DNA of 64,000 bases from Stutzerimonas decontaminans (GCF_000661915.1 NZ_CP007509.1:2249501-2313500), one strand, 5' to 3'. Counted from the stretch's first letter, positions 50,278 to 60,260 are shown. The notes: generated by a model from the letters alone, not told the origin. Translations and numbers: made by a program.

Positions 50278-51236
50278 GCATGAGCAATTCTGCCGAGTTG
50301 AACGAGCTTCACTGGTTACTGGCGATCGTCCAGAGCATCGACGTGGGTGTCGTGGTGCTGGACCGCGACTATCGTGTCGAGGTCTGGAACACCTTCATGG
50401 AGAACCGGTCCGGGTTGCACCCCGACAAGGCACGTGGCGTTACCTTCTTCACCCTCTTTCCCGAAGTGGATGAAGACTGGTTTCGACGCAAAGTGGAAAG
50501 CGTGATGACCCTCGGCACGCCGTCATTCACGATTTGGGAGCAGCGGCCGTACTTGCTGCGCTTCAAGAACTACCAGCCGATCACCGGTCTGGAAGATTTC
50601 ATGTATCAGAACACCACGCTGCTACCCCTCAAAGGCACCAGCGGCAGCATTGACCAGGTGTGCCTGATTATCTATGACGTCACCGACGTAGCCGTGAACC
50701 GACGCCAGCTCCAGGCCGCCAACGCCGAGTTGCAGCGCCTGTCCAGCACTGACCGCCTCACCGGGCTCTACAATCGCGGGCACTGGGAAGAAATGCTGCG
50801 CCTGGAATACGCTCGCCATCGGCGTTACGACAGTCAGGCCGCGCTGGTCATGTTCGACATCGACCATTTCAAGGCGATCAATGACAGCTATGGCCATCAG
50901 GCGGGGGATGGCGTAATTCAGCAGGTGGCCGATCTGATCCGGGAGAATCTGCGCGACTCGGATGTAGCCGGGCGCTACGGTGGCGAGGAGTTCGTGGTGC
51001 TGTTGCCGGATACCGACAAGCAAGGTGCTTTGATATTTGCCGAGCGGCTGCGGCAGGCGGTCGAACTACGCGAAATCCGCCACGAGCAGCACCGCATCCG
51101 CTTCACGATCAGCCTGGGTGTAGCCGATCTCAGCGTTCCTACCAGCAGCCATGCCCAATTGATCGAATGGGCGGACTCGGGGCTTTACGCATCGAAAGCC
51201 GGTGGGCGCAATCGCGTTACGCTGTATCAACACTGA
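50274..51236 (+). CDS. PAS-GGDEF diguanylate cyclase
   Basis: A 320-residue cytoplasmic protein. A PAS domain occupies about 10-140 (DRDYRVEVWNTFMENRSG) and GGDEF about 155-318. The active-site loop reads GGEEF, preceded at the canonical five-residue distance by RDSD, the RxxD allosteric inhibitory site. It is therefore an apparently active, product-inhibited diguanylate cyclase. The start ATG overlaps the stop of the REC-CheC gene (ATGA), so the two are cotranslated and probably form a module. Confidence 0.95.
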   Translation: MSMSNSAELNELHWLLAIVQSIDVGVVVLDRDYRVEVWNTFMENRSGLHPDKARGVTFFTLFPEVDEDWFRRKVESVMTLGTPSFTIWEQRPYLLRFKNYQPITGLEDFMYQNTTLLPLKGTSGSIDQVCLIIYDVTDVAVNRRQLQAANAELQRLSSTDRLTGLYNRGHWEEMLRLEYARHRRYDSQAALVMFDIDHFKAINDSYGHQAGDGVIQQVADLIRENLRDSDVAGRYGGEEFVVLLPDTDKQGALIFAERLRQAVELREIRHEQHRIRFTISLGVADLSVPTSSHAQLIEWADSGLYASKAGGRNRVTLYQH

Positions 51237-51258
51237 AGATGCTGCGCCCCGTGCTGTG

Positions 51259-52368
51259 TCACGCCTGATCGGTCTGCTGCGCACGCAGAAAATTTAGCAA
51301 GGCGACCTCTTCGGCACTCAGCCATTTGCGCTTGCGCGCCGCCCGTAGCTCGGCCAGATCGCCCGCTCCAAATGCTTGCAGGATCGCCGGATGGATATAG
51401 CACTGACGGCAAACCGCCGGGGTATTGCCCAGCTGCTGGGCGACCTGTTTGACTGTATCGACAAGATTCTGTTTCGCGACGCTTTCCGGGGCAGCGTCCA
51501 GCTTGCGTAGCCTTTCCAGGGCCAGAGCACTACCGGCCCAAGTGCGGTAGTCCTTGGCAGTGAAATCACGGCCAGTCATCTCGCGAAGATAGAGATTCAC
51601 GTCCCCGGAACTGACGGCGCGGCGCTGGCCATCGCCGTCCAGATACTGAAAGAGTTGCTGGCCCGGCAGCTCCATGCAGCGTCGCATGAGTCTCGCCAAG
51701 CGGCGGTCACGCAGGGTCACCTGGTGTTCCACACCGCTCTTGCCGCGGAAATGAAAGCGGATCGAGGTGCCGCGGATGTCCACGTGCCGCGTGCGTAGGG
51801 TGGTCAGGCCATAGGATCGATTGTCTCGCGCATAGCGTGAATTGCCTATGCGGATCAGTGTTGATTCGAGCAGCATGACGACCAGTGCCATGACCTTTTG
51901 ACGTGGCATTCCAGGCAGCGCGAGATGCTTTTCCAGATTGCGGCGTAGGTCCGGCAATGCCTCGCCGAATTCGAGCATCCGTTCGTACTTGTCGCTGTCG
52001 CGGATTTCACGCCAGCGGGTGTGGTAACGATACTGTTTGCGCCCACGCGCATCACGTCCGGTGGCCTGCAAATGCCCCTGAGGGTCGGGGCAGATCCATA
52101 CGTCACGATAAGCCGGCGGTATTACCAGCTTGTTGATGCGCCTTATCTCGTCTTCGTTGCGAATCCGCTCGCCGTTCGGCTCGAAGTAGACAAATTTCCC
52201 ACGCTGAACCTTACGGCTGATGCCTGGCTGCGAGTCGTCGACGTAATGCAGATCCGGCGGCAGGGTCGGGCAAAGCAGGGTGCCGGTGTCGCCGGTTTCG
52301 TCGACGGGAACGGGGCGGGTGCCTTCGGCGAGCGGTGGAGGTTCATCCATCAAGCTATCGTTGCGCAT
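51259..52368 (-). CDS. Type IB DNA topoisomerase
   Basis: A eukaryote-like/poxvirus-type topoisomerase of 369 residues that relaxes DNA through a 3'-phosphotyrosine. The N-terminal domain with VYFEPNGERIRNEDEI and the DVWICPDPQGHLQATGRDARGRKQYRYH region is followed by the catalytic domain. Its Arg/Lys/Arg/His set is conserved (RIGNSRYARDNRSYGLTTL) and the nucleophile is Tyr324 in CRQCYIHPAIL. ATG 52368 is chosen; M at 52350 is a fair alternative, since neither has a strong ribosome site. It is downstream of a small acidic protein gene on the same strand. Confidence 0.92.
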   Translation of the reverse strand: MRNDSLMDEPPPLAEGTRPVPVDETGDTGTLLCPTLPPDLHYVDDSQPGISRKVQRGKFVYFEPNGERIRNEDEIRRINKLVIPPAYRDVWICPDPQGHLQATGRDARGRKQYRYHTRWREIRDSDKYERMLEFGEALPDLRRNLEKHLALPGMPRQKVMALVVMLLESTLIRIGNSRYARDNRSYGLTTLRTRHVDIRGTSIRFHFRGKSGVEHQVTLRDRRLARLMRRCMELPGQQLFQYLDGDGQRRAVSSGDVNLYLREMTGRDFTAKDYRTWAGSALALERLRKLDAAPESVAKQNLVDTVKQVAQQLGNTPAVCRQCYIHPAILQAFGAGDLAELRAARKRKWLSAEEVALLNFLRAQQTDQA

Positions 52369-52426
52369 GTATGACGGTTCCCGTACGACCTCGCCGGCTA
52401 CCCGCCGACGAGGCACTCGGATGGGC

Positions 52427-52591
52427 TCAGTTGTCCTTTTCGTCGCTGTTGCGCATCAACAAGCGAATGGCTGCGACCAATTCATCCACGGCTTCACGAT
52501 AGAGCTCAGGTTTGGCCTCGGTTTCCGCCTGGTCGGCATGTTTGCGCGCGGTTTCGAGGTGGTCGTTGATCGATGAGTAGTCGCCAAGCAT
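52427..52591 (-). CDS. Small acidic hypothetical protein (54 residues)
   Basis: Starts MLGDYSSINDHLETARKHAD behind CAGGAGC. It is helical and acidic with no membrane segment, and ends MRNSDEKDN. It lies between the DUF421 gene and the topoisomerase gene, all on the minus strand, with short gaps. The longer frame to 52660 is not supported. I do not recognise the family. Confidence 0.6.
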   Translation of the reverse strand: MLGDYSSINDHLETARKHADQAETEAKPELYREAVDELVAAIRLLMRNSDEKDN

Positions 52592-52696
52592 GGTGTGCTC
52601 CTGCTGCTGAATCGGAGGAAGATGGTGGCCAGAAACGTTTGCTTCTGCCGCCTCTAACAACTGACCGGCAACCTGCGTAGCGGTTCGTACCGTGTA

Positions 52697-53389
52697 TCAG
52701 CGTGACCTGAGCGTAGAAAGCGCCTTCGACCAGCTGGGGTTGGAGCATCTGGGGCAATGCTGTTTCTGCTGGCTCTCCAGAGCCTGCGGAAAACCGCAGC
52801 GACTGCAGGCGTACATCCCGGCAGCGGGAACCTGGTGGAATACCGGCCGATACTCTGGTGGGAGGACGGACAGCCCAGGACGTACCGCGTCCGGCTCATG
52901 GAAAAACAGGCTGACATTGCCGTCGTTTTCCAGAATGCCGAGCCTGACCTGCCCGAGATGTTCGACGCCTTGCTGGCGCAGCTCCATGAAGAACTCGTCG
53001 GCGGAGATATTCAGGCCATCGAGACTGCGAAGCTCATAGATGCCGTCGCGGATGATGGTGACCGGCTTGCCTTCCAGCCAGACGCCAAAGCGCGGGCTGC
53101 GGTTCATGAAGAACACTGTCAGGCGGTACAGCGCTAACAGTGTGGCGAATACTGCCGCCACGGGGAGCAACGGCACATCGTCATAGAAGGAAACGTCGCC
53201 CGCGGCCGATCCGAGAGTCAGGATGATCACCAGTTCAAACACCGATAGCTGGCGAATACCGCGGCGACCGCTGACCTTGAGGAAGACAAACACGGCCATG
53301 AAAGCCAGCAGGGCCCGCAGTGCGACCTCCGCGACGAACATCAACGGAAATTCGTGCAGAAGCATGCGCTGCAAGTCAAAGGGAGTCAT
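52697..53389 (-). CDS. DUF421 (YetF-like) membrane protein with C-terminal zinc ribbon
   Basis: A 230-residue protein with three N-terminal hydrophobic helices (about 16-100) and the DUF421 soluble domain (GKPVTIIRDGIYELRSLDGL and ADEFFMELRQQGVEHLGQVR). An unusual tail carries four cysteines in CxxC pairs, Cys195/198 and Cys212/215 (CSRCGFPQ ... CPRC), which looks like a zinc ribbon. YetF-like proteins are poorly characterised; some bind small molecules. ATG 53389 is used. Confidence 0.85.
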   Translation of the reverse strand: MTPFDLQRMLLHEFPLMFVAEVALRALLAFMAVFVFLKVSGRRGIRQLSVFELVIILTLGSAAGDVSFYDDVPLLPVAAVFATLLALYRLTVFFMNRSPRFGVWLEGKPVTIIRDGIYELRSLDGLNISADEFFMELRQQGVEHLGQVRLGILENDGNVSLFFHEPDAVRPGLSVLPPEYRPVFHQVPAAGMYACSRCGFPQALESQQKQHCPRCSNPSWSKALSTLRSR

Positions 53390-53489
53390 GTCGGTTCATC
53401 CTTCGGATAGCGCTGGCGGGAACGCAACTGAGCGTGTGTGTATGGCTGAACCCAGAGCGCACGTCTGGGCAGGGCAGTTCGTTGTCGAT

Positions 53490-53771
53490 TCAGCCGGCCG
53501 CTGCTACTTCGAACTCCAGATCGATGCCGTCACCCGTGCCATCACCCACCACCGAGCCGACCACTGGCTTGGGCACTACGCCTCGGCCTTCATAGAGCTC
53601 GTTCAGATGCCGCAGTGCGACTTCGTTGATGTGGTCGATCAAACCGGGCATCTGAGCGTCTCGCGGCACGATGAAATGCAGTTTGACGGTATGGGCGTCA
53701 GGCCCCTGTGGGAGGTCGGCGAGACCACAGCTGTGCCATTGATCGTTGACGTATGCTTCTGCACCTTTCAT
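53490..53771 (-). CDS. Hypothetical protein (93 residues)
   Basis: AGGAGAAG precedes the ATG. There is no signal peptide or membrane helix; strand/helix alternation with a Gly-rich C-terminus (VVGDGTGDGIDLEFEV) is seen. It includes TVKLHFIVPRDAQMPGLIDH. I do not recognise the family. It is on the minus strand and is followed by the DUF421 gene after 100 bases. Confidence 0.6.
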   Translation of the reverse strand: MKGAEAYVNDQWHSCGLADLPQGPDAHTVKLHFIVPRDAQMPGLIDHINEVALRHLNELYEGRGVVPKPVVGSVVGDGTGDGIDLEFEVAAAG

Positions 53772-53861
53772 GAGCTTCTCCTGTTTCGCTTGTTGATGTT
53801 GTGACCCTCAAACAGGCGAATGGATCAGTCCGCGGCTTGCTGTAGGAAAACGCGGAGCATG

Positions 53862-53895
53862 AAAAAAGGCCTGGAGCTCGCCGCTGCAGGCCTTT
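53862..53895 (-). terminator. Intrinsic terminator after the 53913-54182 gene
   Basis: A 9-bp stem AAAGGCCTG / CAGGCCTTT with a 13-base loop, preceded by AAA on the plus strand, gives a U-run on the minus transcript. It lies 18 bases after the gene's stop. Confidence 0.75.
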
Positions 53896-53912
53896 GTTCA
53901 AGCAGCCCATGG

Positions 53913-54182
53913 TTACTCGGGCATGTGCCACGGCGAGAAGTGAGCGCCGTCGCGGCTCAGCTGTTCGCGGGTTTGTTCCAGGGTCTCGCCGAGCTTTACC
54001 GGGTCGGTGAAGACGCTGCTGGACATTTTGCAGCGGCCGAGCAGGCGAGCTTCGTCGCGGTCGACGACGGTGATGCTGACTTCGCCATTACCTTCGGGAA
54101 GTGTCCAGGCGACGCACTGGAATGGTTTGAATGCGCGATCGGTGATCAGAAGGGCTTCGTTGATACGCAGCGGTGTGTGCAT
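53913..54182 (-). CDS. Hypothetical protein (89 residues)
   Basis: A small mixed alpha/beta protein with no signal or membrane segment. It begins MHTPLRINEALLITDRAFK and contains VSITVVDRDEARLLGRCKM. The C-terminus ends FSPWHMPE. An AGAGAGA ribosome-like sequence lies about nine bases upstream. It is monocistronic, with its own terminator. The family was not recognised; it could be a PilZ-like or stress-related small protein, but no motif supports this. Confidence 0.65.
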   Translation of the reverse strand: MHTPLRINEALLITDRAFKPFQCVAWTLPEGNGEVSITVVDRDEARLLGRCKMSSSVFTDPVKLGETLEQTREQLSRDGAHFSPWHMPE

Positions 54183-54577
54183 GGGGCATGTCTCTCTGTG
54201 TGATACCCAAAATACCTGCAGCCAAGCTCGTTGGCATTGGTCTTACATTGCAGTTGATGTACCCAGAGGACTGGCAAGTCACATGCGAGTTCGAAAAAGT
54301 TTGACGGCCTTTGCAATTAGCCAAAGGTATAAGCTTGACGCTCAGATGGCCGAAGGGCGAAGTGTGAAGCTAAACCTCTGTAAATGCTGGGGAAAATGAA
54401 CTGCGGGTGACGTGGGGTGACGAGCAGGGCGCGCACGCGTCCATTTTTACTGCGACAACCTGTCGCGAGGAGAAATTGCTGGCTTGAGCGATGCCTGCTT
54501 CGCCCCGGTGCGGCGGGGAACGTTTACCGCCTCATCGTGGAGCCTGCGGTCCGTCAGATGCGGACCGCAGGCCGATA
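54183..54577. other. Intergenic stretch without a gene, AT-richer left half
   Basis: About 395 bases between a small gene and the chemoreceptor gene, both on the minus strand. The left half (about 54190-54420) is visibly poorer in GC than its surroundings and holds an inverted repeat CCTTTG-N8-CAAAGG at 54308-54327, with TTGACG just before it. A 38-codon plus-strand frame from ATG 54283 has no ribosome site and is not called. A strong hairpin lies near the right end. Confidence 0.5.
54542..54572. terminator. Hairpin after the chemoreceptor gene
   Basis: A perfect 12-bp stem GCCTGCGGTCCG / CGGACCGCAGGC with a seven-base loop, five bases after the stop of the minus-strand chemoreceptor gene. 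No T-run, but the stem is very stable. Confidence 0.7.
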
Positions 54578-56212
54578 TCAGACCCTGAACTGGCTGAGCA
54601 GGCGGTTCAGCTGGTTGGCGAGTTCGCCAAGGCGCTTGCCAGCTTCGCTGGACTGCTCTGCCGCGAGCGTACTCTCCTGCGCCAGCCCAGCCGCCTGCGT
54701 TACGTTCTGGTTGATGTCTTCGACCACGTGGGACTGTTGCAGCGTGGCGCTGGCAATCGAGGCGTTCAGCCCGGAAAGGTTACGCAGGGCCTGCGCGATC
54801 TCGCCAAGGCTTTCGCCCGCCTGACTGGCCTGCTCCACGGTGAGCTGGGAAGCACGATTGCTTTCCATGATGACGTTGACCGCAGCACCGGAATTTTTCT
54901 GCAGGCGCTCGATCATGCTGTGAATCTCTGCAGTTGATTGCTGGGTGCGCTGCGCCAGCAGGCGAACTTCATCGGCTACTACCGCGAAGCCACGACCCTG
55001 TTCGCCGGCACGGGCAGCTTCGATTGCGGCATTGAGTGCGAGCAGGTTGGTCTGTTCGGCGATCGAGCCGATCACCTCCAGTACCGAACCGATCTTCGTG
55101 GTTTCATCAGCCAGCGACTGAATAACGTCGACAGCCTGGCCGATGGTCGCTGAAAGCTCGTCGATCTGTTGCAGGCTCGTTTCGATATTGCGCTGGCCCT
55201 GGCCCGCTTGATTCTCCGCGCTACCCACCTCGCTGGAGGCGTGTTCTGCGTTCTTTGCCACTTCCTGCACGGCGTAGGTGACTTCGTTGATGGCCGTGGC
55301 TACCTGTTCCATTTGCAGCATTTGTTGCTGGCTCTGCTCGTGGGCCTGACCGGACAGCTGGCTGAGCGAGCGAGAGGAATGGTCCAGCGCCCCAGCAGTT
55401 TCGAACAACTGGCCAACGACGGTGCGCAGCTTTTGCGTGAATTGATTGAAATCACGGCCGAGGGCAGTCAATTCGTCGTTGCCGGATACGTCCAGCGTGC
55501 GGGTCAGGTCGGCCTCACCACTCGCGATATTCGCCATTGCAGCCATGGTGTGGCGAAGGGGGCGCACGATGCTACGGATCAGGATCGCCACCAGCACGGC
55601 CATGATCGCCGAGATAAACAGACCTATCAGGGAGAAACGAGTCAGGTAGTTCCAGAATTCCTGCTCGACGTCATCTACGTAGATGCCTGAGCCGATGATC
55701 CAGCCCCAGGGCTTGAACAGCTGCACGTAGGAGATCTTCGGCACAGGGTCTTCTTCGCCGGGCTTGGCCCACATGTAGTCGACCAGGCCAGCCCCGTCGC
55801 GCTGGGCGATCTTGACCATCTCGTTGAACAGTTCCTTGCCTTCCGGGTCCTTGATCTTCGATAGATCCTGGCCGTCGAGCTTCGGCTGCATTGGATGCAT
55901 GATCATGGTCGGGCCCAGATCGTTGATCCAGAAATAGTCCTGGCCGTCGTAGCGCAGCAGGCGAACCTGTTCGATGGCCGCCTGCTGAGCCTCGGCTGTA
56001 CTCATGGCGCCGCTGGTTTCCAGCTTGCGGTAGTGCTCGAAAACACCGGAGGCCGCCTCAACTACGTTCCGTGTTGCCTCTTGCTTGCCGCGATACAAGT
56101 CGGAGCGGACTTGCTGAATCATCAGCACGCCGAGAATGAACAGCATGACGATGGCGACCACGGGGATCAGCCAAAGGCGCTTGCTGATAGGAACATTTCG
56201 CAGCAGATTCAT
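54578..56212 (-). CDS. Methyl-accepting chemotaxis protein with single Cache sensor
   Basis: A transmembrane chemoreceptor of 544 residues. Its N-terminal helix (about 12-34) is followed by a periplasmic sCache_2-type domain (about 35-190) with the [20 protein letters not shown] signature. A second helix (about 193-213), HAMP, and a cytoplasmic signalling domain follow. The hairpin tip reads [20 protein letters not shown] and continues with [19 protein letters not shown]. sCache_2 receptors often bind small organic acids, but the ligand is not predictable here. No FliA promoter was convincing upstream. It is an isolated receptor gene, without che genes nearby. Confidence 0.95.
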   Translation of the reverse strand: MNLLRNVPISKRLWLIPVVAIVMLFILGVLMIQQVRSDLYRGKQEATRNVVEAASGVFEHYRKLETSGAMSTAEAQQAAIEQVRLLRYDGQDYFWINDLGPTMIMHPMQPKLDGQDLSKIKDPEGKELFNEMVKIAQRDGAGLVDYMWAKPGEEDPVPKISYVQLFKPWGWIIGSGIYVDDVEQEFWNYLTRFSLIGLFISAIMAVLVAILIRSIVRPLRHTMAAMANIASGEADLTRTLDVSGNDELTALGRDFNQFTQKLRTVVGQLFETAGALDHSSRSLSQLSGQAHEQSQQQMLQMEQVATAINEVTYAVQEVAKNAEHASSEVGSAENQAGQGQRNIETSLQQIDELSATIGQAVDVIQSLADETTKIGSVLEVIGSIAEQTNLLALNAAIEAARAGEQGRGFAVVADEVRLLAQRTQQSTAEIHSMIERLQKNSGAAVNVIMESNRASQLTVEQASQAGESLGEIAQALRNLSGLNASIASATLQQSHVVEDINQNVTQAAGLAQESTLAAEQSSEAGKRLGELANQLNRLLSQFRV

Positions 56213-56472
56213 GGATAGGGCTCCAGGTGGTGTTTCTTATCGTTCTTTATCGCTGGTCGGTGGTAGGGCAGTTCACCCCGACCTCTTCGTACCGGTCGTG
56301 CCACGGCACTCTGTATAGCTTTTCGGCCGGGCGTGGCTAAAAATGAGCGCCTTTTTCGTCTGCCGTGGAATTTAGTTCGCTTGAACAAGTCAGAACAGCC
56401 GGCCAGATGGCTTTCTGACATATACCTTGGTTGCATTGAGCCGCGATGGACTGCATCGCTTTAGGGGAATAG

Positions 56473-57303
56473 ATGGATGTTTGGGTTGCGATTCAGGCGC
56501 TGATTTTGGGTGTGGTGGAGGGTGTAACCGAGTTTCTGCCGGTTTCCAGCACGGGCCACCAGATCATCGTTGCGGATCTGATAGGTTTTGGTGGCGAGCG
56601 GGCGCTGGCCTTCAACATCATCATTCAGCTGGGCGCGATTCTCGCGGTGATATGGGAATACCGGCGCAAGATCATCGACGTAGTTGTGGGTCTGCCCAAG
56701 GAGCGTCAGGCGCAGAAATTCACGATCAATCTGTTGATCGCTTTCATGCCGGCAGTAGTGCTCGGCGTCGCCTTTGCCGACCTGATCCACGAGTATCTGT
56801 TCAACCCCATCACCGTCGCCACTGCTCTGGTGCTGGGCGGCATCGTCATGCTCTGGGCCGAGCGGCGCGATCACGCGATTCGCGCCGAGACTGTCGACGA
56901 CATGAACTGGTCGCTGGCATTGAAAGTTGGCTTCGCCCAGTGCCTGGCGCTGGTGCCTGGTACATCGCGTTCGGGATCGACCATCATCGGCGGATTGCTG
57001 TTTGGGCTGTCGCGCAAGGCGGCGACTGAGTTCTCCTTCTTCCTGGCCATGCCAACCATGGTGGGCGCGGCGGTGTACTCGGGCTACAAGTACCGCGACC
57101 TGTTTCAGCCTGGTGATTTTGCGGTGTTCGCCATCGGCTTCGTTACCTCATTCATCTTCGCGATGCTTGCGGTGCGGGCGTTGCTCAAGTTCATCGGCAA
57201 CCACAGCTACGCGGCGTTCGCCTGGTACCGGATCGGCTTTGGCCTGCTGATTCTGGCCACCTGGCAACTCGGTCTAATCGACTGGACCAGCGTCCAGGCC
57301 TGA
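56473..57303 (+). CDS. uppP: Undecaprenyl-diphosphate phosphatase UppP (BacA)
   Basis: Recycles undecaprenyl pyrophosphate for peptidoglycan and O-antigen synthesis and confers bacitracin tolerance. A polytopic protein of 276 residues with both motifs: [14 protein letters not shown] (Glu16, Glu20, His29) and PGTSRSGST (162-170). ATG 56473 follows AGGGGAATAG. It is the only copy in the window. The downstream hydrolase gene, 91 bases away, is on the same strand. Confidence 0.97.
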   Translation: MDVWVAIQALILGVVEGVTEFLPVSSTGHQIIVADLIGFGGERALAFNIIIQLGAILAVIWEYRRKIIDVVVGLPKERQAQKFTINLLIAFMPAVVLGVAFADLIHEYLFNPITVATALVLGGIVMLWAERRDHAIRAETVDDMNWSLALKVGFAQCLALVPGTSRSGSTIIGGLLFGLSRKAATEFSFFLAMPTMVGAAVYSGYKYRDLFQPGDFAVFAIGFVTSFIFAMLAVRALLKFIGNHSYAAFAWYRIGFGLLILATWQLGLIDWTSVQA

Positions 57304-57394
57304 TCCACCGGATCGATGGCTTTGCCTTCGTTTGGGTGATGGCGCGCACAGGCGCGCCTGGCTTTGCCATAGTGGATCTCCAGCAGGAGGCCAC

Positions 57395-58355
57395 ATGACC
57401 GCTACCGCCGAACATTTCCAGCTTGACCTGAACGGTATCTCTCTCAGCGCTGTATAGCGCCGGCCCGGAACAGGGCAGGCCGGTGTGGCTCCTGCATGGC
57501 TTTCCCGAGTGCTGGTATTCATGGCGCAATCAGATCGATTCGCTCGTGGCGGCTGGTTATCGCGTGTTCGTCCCGGAGATGCGCGGCTACGGGCGCAGCA
57601 GTGCGCCGGCTGAGGTTGCCGCCTATGACGTGCTGACGCTGTGCGGCGATATTCGGGCGGCCATGGATCACTTCGGTCATCGGCAGGCCGCGCTGGTAGG
57701 GCATGACTGGGGTGCGATGGTCGCCTGGTATCTCGCGTTGCTGGAGCCGGAGCGGGTCACTACGCTGGTGACCATGTCGGTGCCGTTCGCGGGAAGACCG
57801 CGGCGGCCTGCGACCGAGATCATGCGCGAGGCCAGCGGTGATCGTTTTAACTACATCCTCTATTTCCAGCAGTCCGGTCGCGCCGAGCGTGAGCTGGATG
57901 CAGATGTCGATCGTACTCTGCGCCTGCTGATGTACTACCAGGAGCGAAACCTGCTGCTGCAGGAAAAGTCAGCCGACGGCACGCTGTTTGAAAACGACAT
58001 GCAGGCGGGCCCGTTGCCCGAGTGGTGCTCCGAAGACGACTTCGCCGTATATCGGCAGGCCTTTGCTAAGCAAGGCTTTCGCGGCGCACTGAACTGGTAT
58101 CGCAACTTCGAACGCAACTGGCAGGTCACCGCGCCACTGCAGGGGCGCAAGATCACCCAGCCGACCATGTTTCTGATCGGCGACCACGATCCGGTAGGCG
58201 AGCTTGAGGCCTATACGCTGAAGATGATGCCGGAGTGGGTACCGGACCTGGAGCAGCACCTGCTGGCGCCGTGCGGCCACTGGATTCAGAACGAGCAGGC
58301 GGAGCGGGTAAACGCGTTGCTGCTGGATTTTCTGGCGCGGCGCTTTGTGGGCTGA
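57395..58355 (+). CDS. Alpha/beta hydrolase, epoxide-hydrolase-like, with N-terminal frameshift
   Basis: An alpha/beta hydrolase of about 310 residues once reconstructed. It carries the HGFPE oxyanion motif, nucleophile Asp in GHDWGAM, and a C-terminal catalytic His in CGHW. This set suits epoxide hydrolases and haloalkane dehalogenases. ATG 57395 has an excellent ribosome site (AGGAGG) and begins MTATAEHFQLDLNG, but a TAG at 57455 ends this frame after 20 codons. The rest is in the next frame, from about 57450, consistent with one extra base near 57449. It is intact only if read from GTG 57483. This could be a real pseudogene or a sequence error. Confidence 0.8.
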
Positions 58356-58414
58356 TGCGAGGGGCCTGCTGCTCTGGTTGAGCGCTTTCTCATCCACCGG
58401 GCCGGCGCCCAGCG

Positions 58415-58452
58415 GATGAAGCGGCAACAGCGGCCGGCAAGGCCGCTTCATC
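58415..58452. terminator. Hairpin between convergent hydrolase and ABC-F genes
   Basis: An 11-bp stem GATGAAGCGGC / GCCGCTTCATC with a 16-base loop sits between the hydrolase stop (58355) and the ABC-F stop (58465). No T-run. Confidence 0.6.
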
Positions 58453-58464
58453 AATCGCAGAAGG

Positions 58465-60054
58465 TCAGACGATTACGCCCTGGCTGCGCAGGTAGTCATC
58501 GTAGCTGCCGCTGAAGTCGGTCACGCCGTTTTCGGAAAGTTCGATGATGCGGGTCGCCAGCGAGCTGACGAACTCACGGTCGTGGCTGACGAAGATCAGC
58601 GTGCCCGGGTAGTTCTCCAGTGCCAGGTTGAGTGCCTCGATGGATTCCATGTCGAGGTGGTTGGTCGGTTCGTCCATCACCAGCACGTTGGGCTTCTGCA
58701 GAATCAGCTTGCCGAACAGCATGCGACCCTGCTCGCCACCGGAGATGACCTTCACCGACTTGAGTATCTCGTCATTGGAGAACAGCATGCGGCCGAGGGT
58801 GCCGCGCACCAGCTGCTCGCCGCCCTGGGTCCACTGACCCATCCAGTCGAACAGGCTGACGTCGTCCTCGAAGTCGTGGGCGTGGTCCTGGGCGTAATAG
58901 CCGTAGTCGGCGCTTTCGGTCCACTTGACGCTACCGCTGTCCGGAGTCAGCTCGCCGACCAGGGTGCGCAGCAGGGTGGTTTTGCCGATACCGTTCGGAC
59001 CGATGATCGCCACGCGCTCGCCGGCCTCGACGGTGAAGCTGAAGTTCTTGAACAGCTCCTTGTCGTCGAACGCCTTGGACAGACGCTCCACGGTCACCGC
59101 CTGGCGGTGCAGCTTCTTGGTCTGCTCGAAGCGGATGAACGGGCTGATACGGCTGGACGGCTTGACCTCGGCCAGCTGGATCTTGTCGATCTGCTTGGCG
59201 CGGCTGGTGGCCTGCTTGGCCTTGGAGGCGTTCGCCGAGAAGCGGCTGACGAAGGTCTGCAGTTCGGCGATCTGTGCCTTTTTCTTGGCGTTGTCCGACA
59301 GCAGCTGCTCGCGCGACTGGGTCGCGGCGGTCATGTACTCGTCGTAGTTGCCCGGGAACAGGCGCAGCTCGCCGTAGTCCAGGTCGGCCATGTGGGTGCA
59401 GACCGAGTTGAGGAAGTGGCGGTCGTGGGAGATGATGATCATGGTGCTGTTACGCGCCGTCAGAATCGTTTCCAGCCAGCGGATGGTGTTGATGTCCAGG
59501 TGGTTGGTCGGTTCGTCCAGCAGCAGCACATCTGGATCGGAGAACAGCGCCTGGGCCAGCAGCACACGCAGCTTCCAGCCGGGAGCGACTTCGCTCATCG
59601 GGCCAAAGTGCTGCTCCAGCGGAATACCCAGGCCAAGCAGCAGTTCACCGGCACGGGATTCGGCGGTGTAGCCATCCATCTCTGCGAACTCACCTTCGAG
59701 CTCGCCTACCTTCATGCCGTCCTCTTCGCTCATCTCCGGTAGCGAGTAGATGCGGTCGCGCTCAGCCTTGACCTTCCACAGGTCCTCATGGCCCATGATC
59801 ACCGTGTCGATGACGTTGAATTCTTCGTAGGCGAACTGATCCTGGCGCAGCTTGCCCAGCCGCACGTTCGGTTCGAGCATCACCTGACCTGCAGATGGCT
59901 CCAGATCGCCGCCGAGAATCTTCATGAAAGTCGACTTGCCGCAGCCATTGGCGCCGATCAGGCCATAGCGGTTGCCACCGCCGAATTTGACGGAAACGTT
60001 TTCGAACAGCGGCTTGGCACCGAACTGCATGGTGATGTTGGCGGTGGAGATCAA
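58465..60054 (-). CDS. ybiT: ABC-F family ATPase, YbiT-like
   Basis: A soluble ribosome-associated ATPase of 529 residues with two ABC domains, the first Walker A reading [11 protein letters not shown] and the second [11 protein letters not shown]. The linker between them contains the ABC-F helical segment, with [18 protein letters not shown]. There is no membrane domain. It aligns by eye with YbiT ([21 protein letters not shown]). The start is taken as TTG 60054 with AGGTAAG upstream; the ATG-started frame to 60114 adds 20 residues that YbiT homologues lack. Confidence 0.92.
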   Translation of the reverse strand: MISTANITMQFGAKPLFENVSVKFGGGNRYGLIGANGCGKSTFMKILGGDLEPSAGQVMLEPNVRLGKLRQDQFAYEEFNVIDTVIMGHEDLWKVKAERDRIYSLPEMSEEDGMKVGELEGEFAEMDGYTAESRAGELLLGLGIPLEQHFGPMSEVAPGWKLRVLLAQALFSDPDVLLLDEPTNHLDINTIRWLETILTARNSTMIIISHDRHFLNSVCTHMADLDYGELRLFPGNYDEYMTAATQSREQLLSDNAKKKAQIAELQTFVSRFSANASKAKQATSRAKQIDKIQLAEVKPSSRISPFIRFEQTKKLHRQAVTVERLSKAFDDKELFKNFSFTVEAGERVAIIGPNGIGKTTLLRTLVGELTPDSGSVKWTESADYGYYAQDHAHDFEDDVSLFDWMGQWTQGGEQLVRGTLGRMLFSNDEILKSVKVISGGEQGRMLFGKLILQKPNVLVMDEPTNHLDMESIEALNLALENYPGTLIFVSHDREFVSSLATRIIELSENGVTDFSGSYDDYLRSQGVIV

Positions 60055-60065
60055 GGGCTTACCTA

Positions 60066-60260
60066 TCAATGACGTGTGGCTGCGTGAATCAGGCTGATAC
60101 CGATCCGATACCAATACTCAGCGGTCCAGCTCGCTCCGACAGGGAGCTGGTCGATCCAGCGATTCTTGAGGTGAATGACAACGGTGGGCGTTTGCGCCTG
60201 CTGCCGGATGAATGCGGGGTGGCTACCGAACTTCAGCCGCGCATTGTCGCATAGCTGCAC
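60066..60260 (-). CDS. Possible small hypothetical protein upstream of ybiT
   Basis: A GTG-started frame of 64 codons on the minus strand with Pseudomonas-like codon use, containing [17 protein letters not shown] and [15 protein letters not shown]. Its stop overlaps the ybiT ribosome site, so it could be a leader gene coupled to ybiT. No family was recognised and the ribosome site is weak; it may be noise. Confidence 0.3.
   Translation of the reverse strand: MQLCDNARLKFGSHPAFIRQQAQTPTVVIHLKNRWIDQLPVGASWTAEYWYRIGISLIHAATRH

Noticed and set aside
54283..54399. 38-codon plus-strand frame (MRVRKSLTAFAISQ...)
   Set aside because: No ribosome site, and it lies in AT-richer intergenic DNA.
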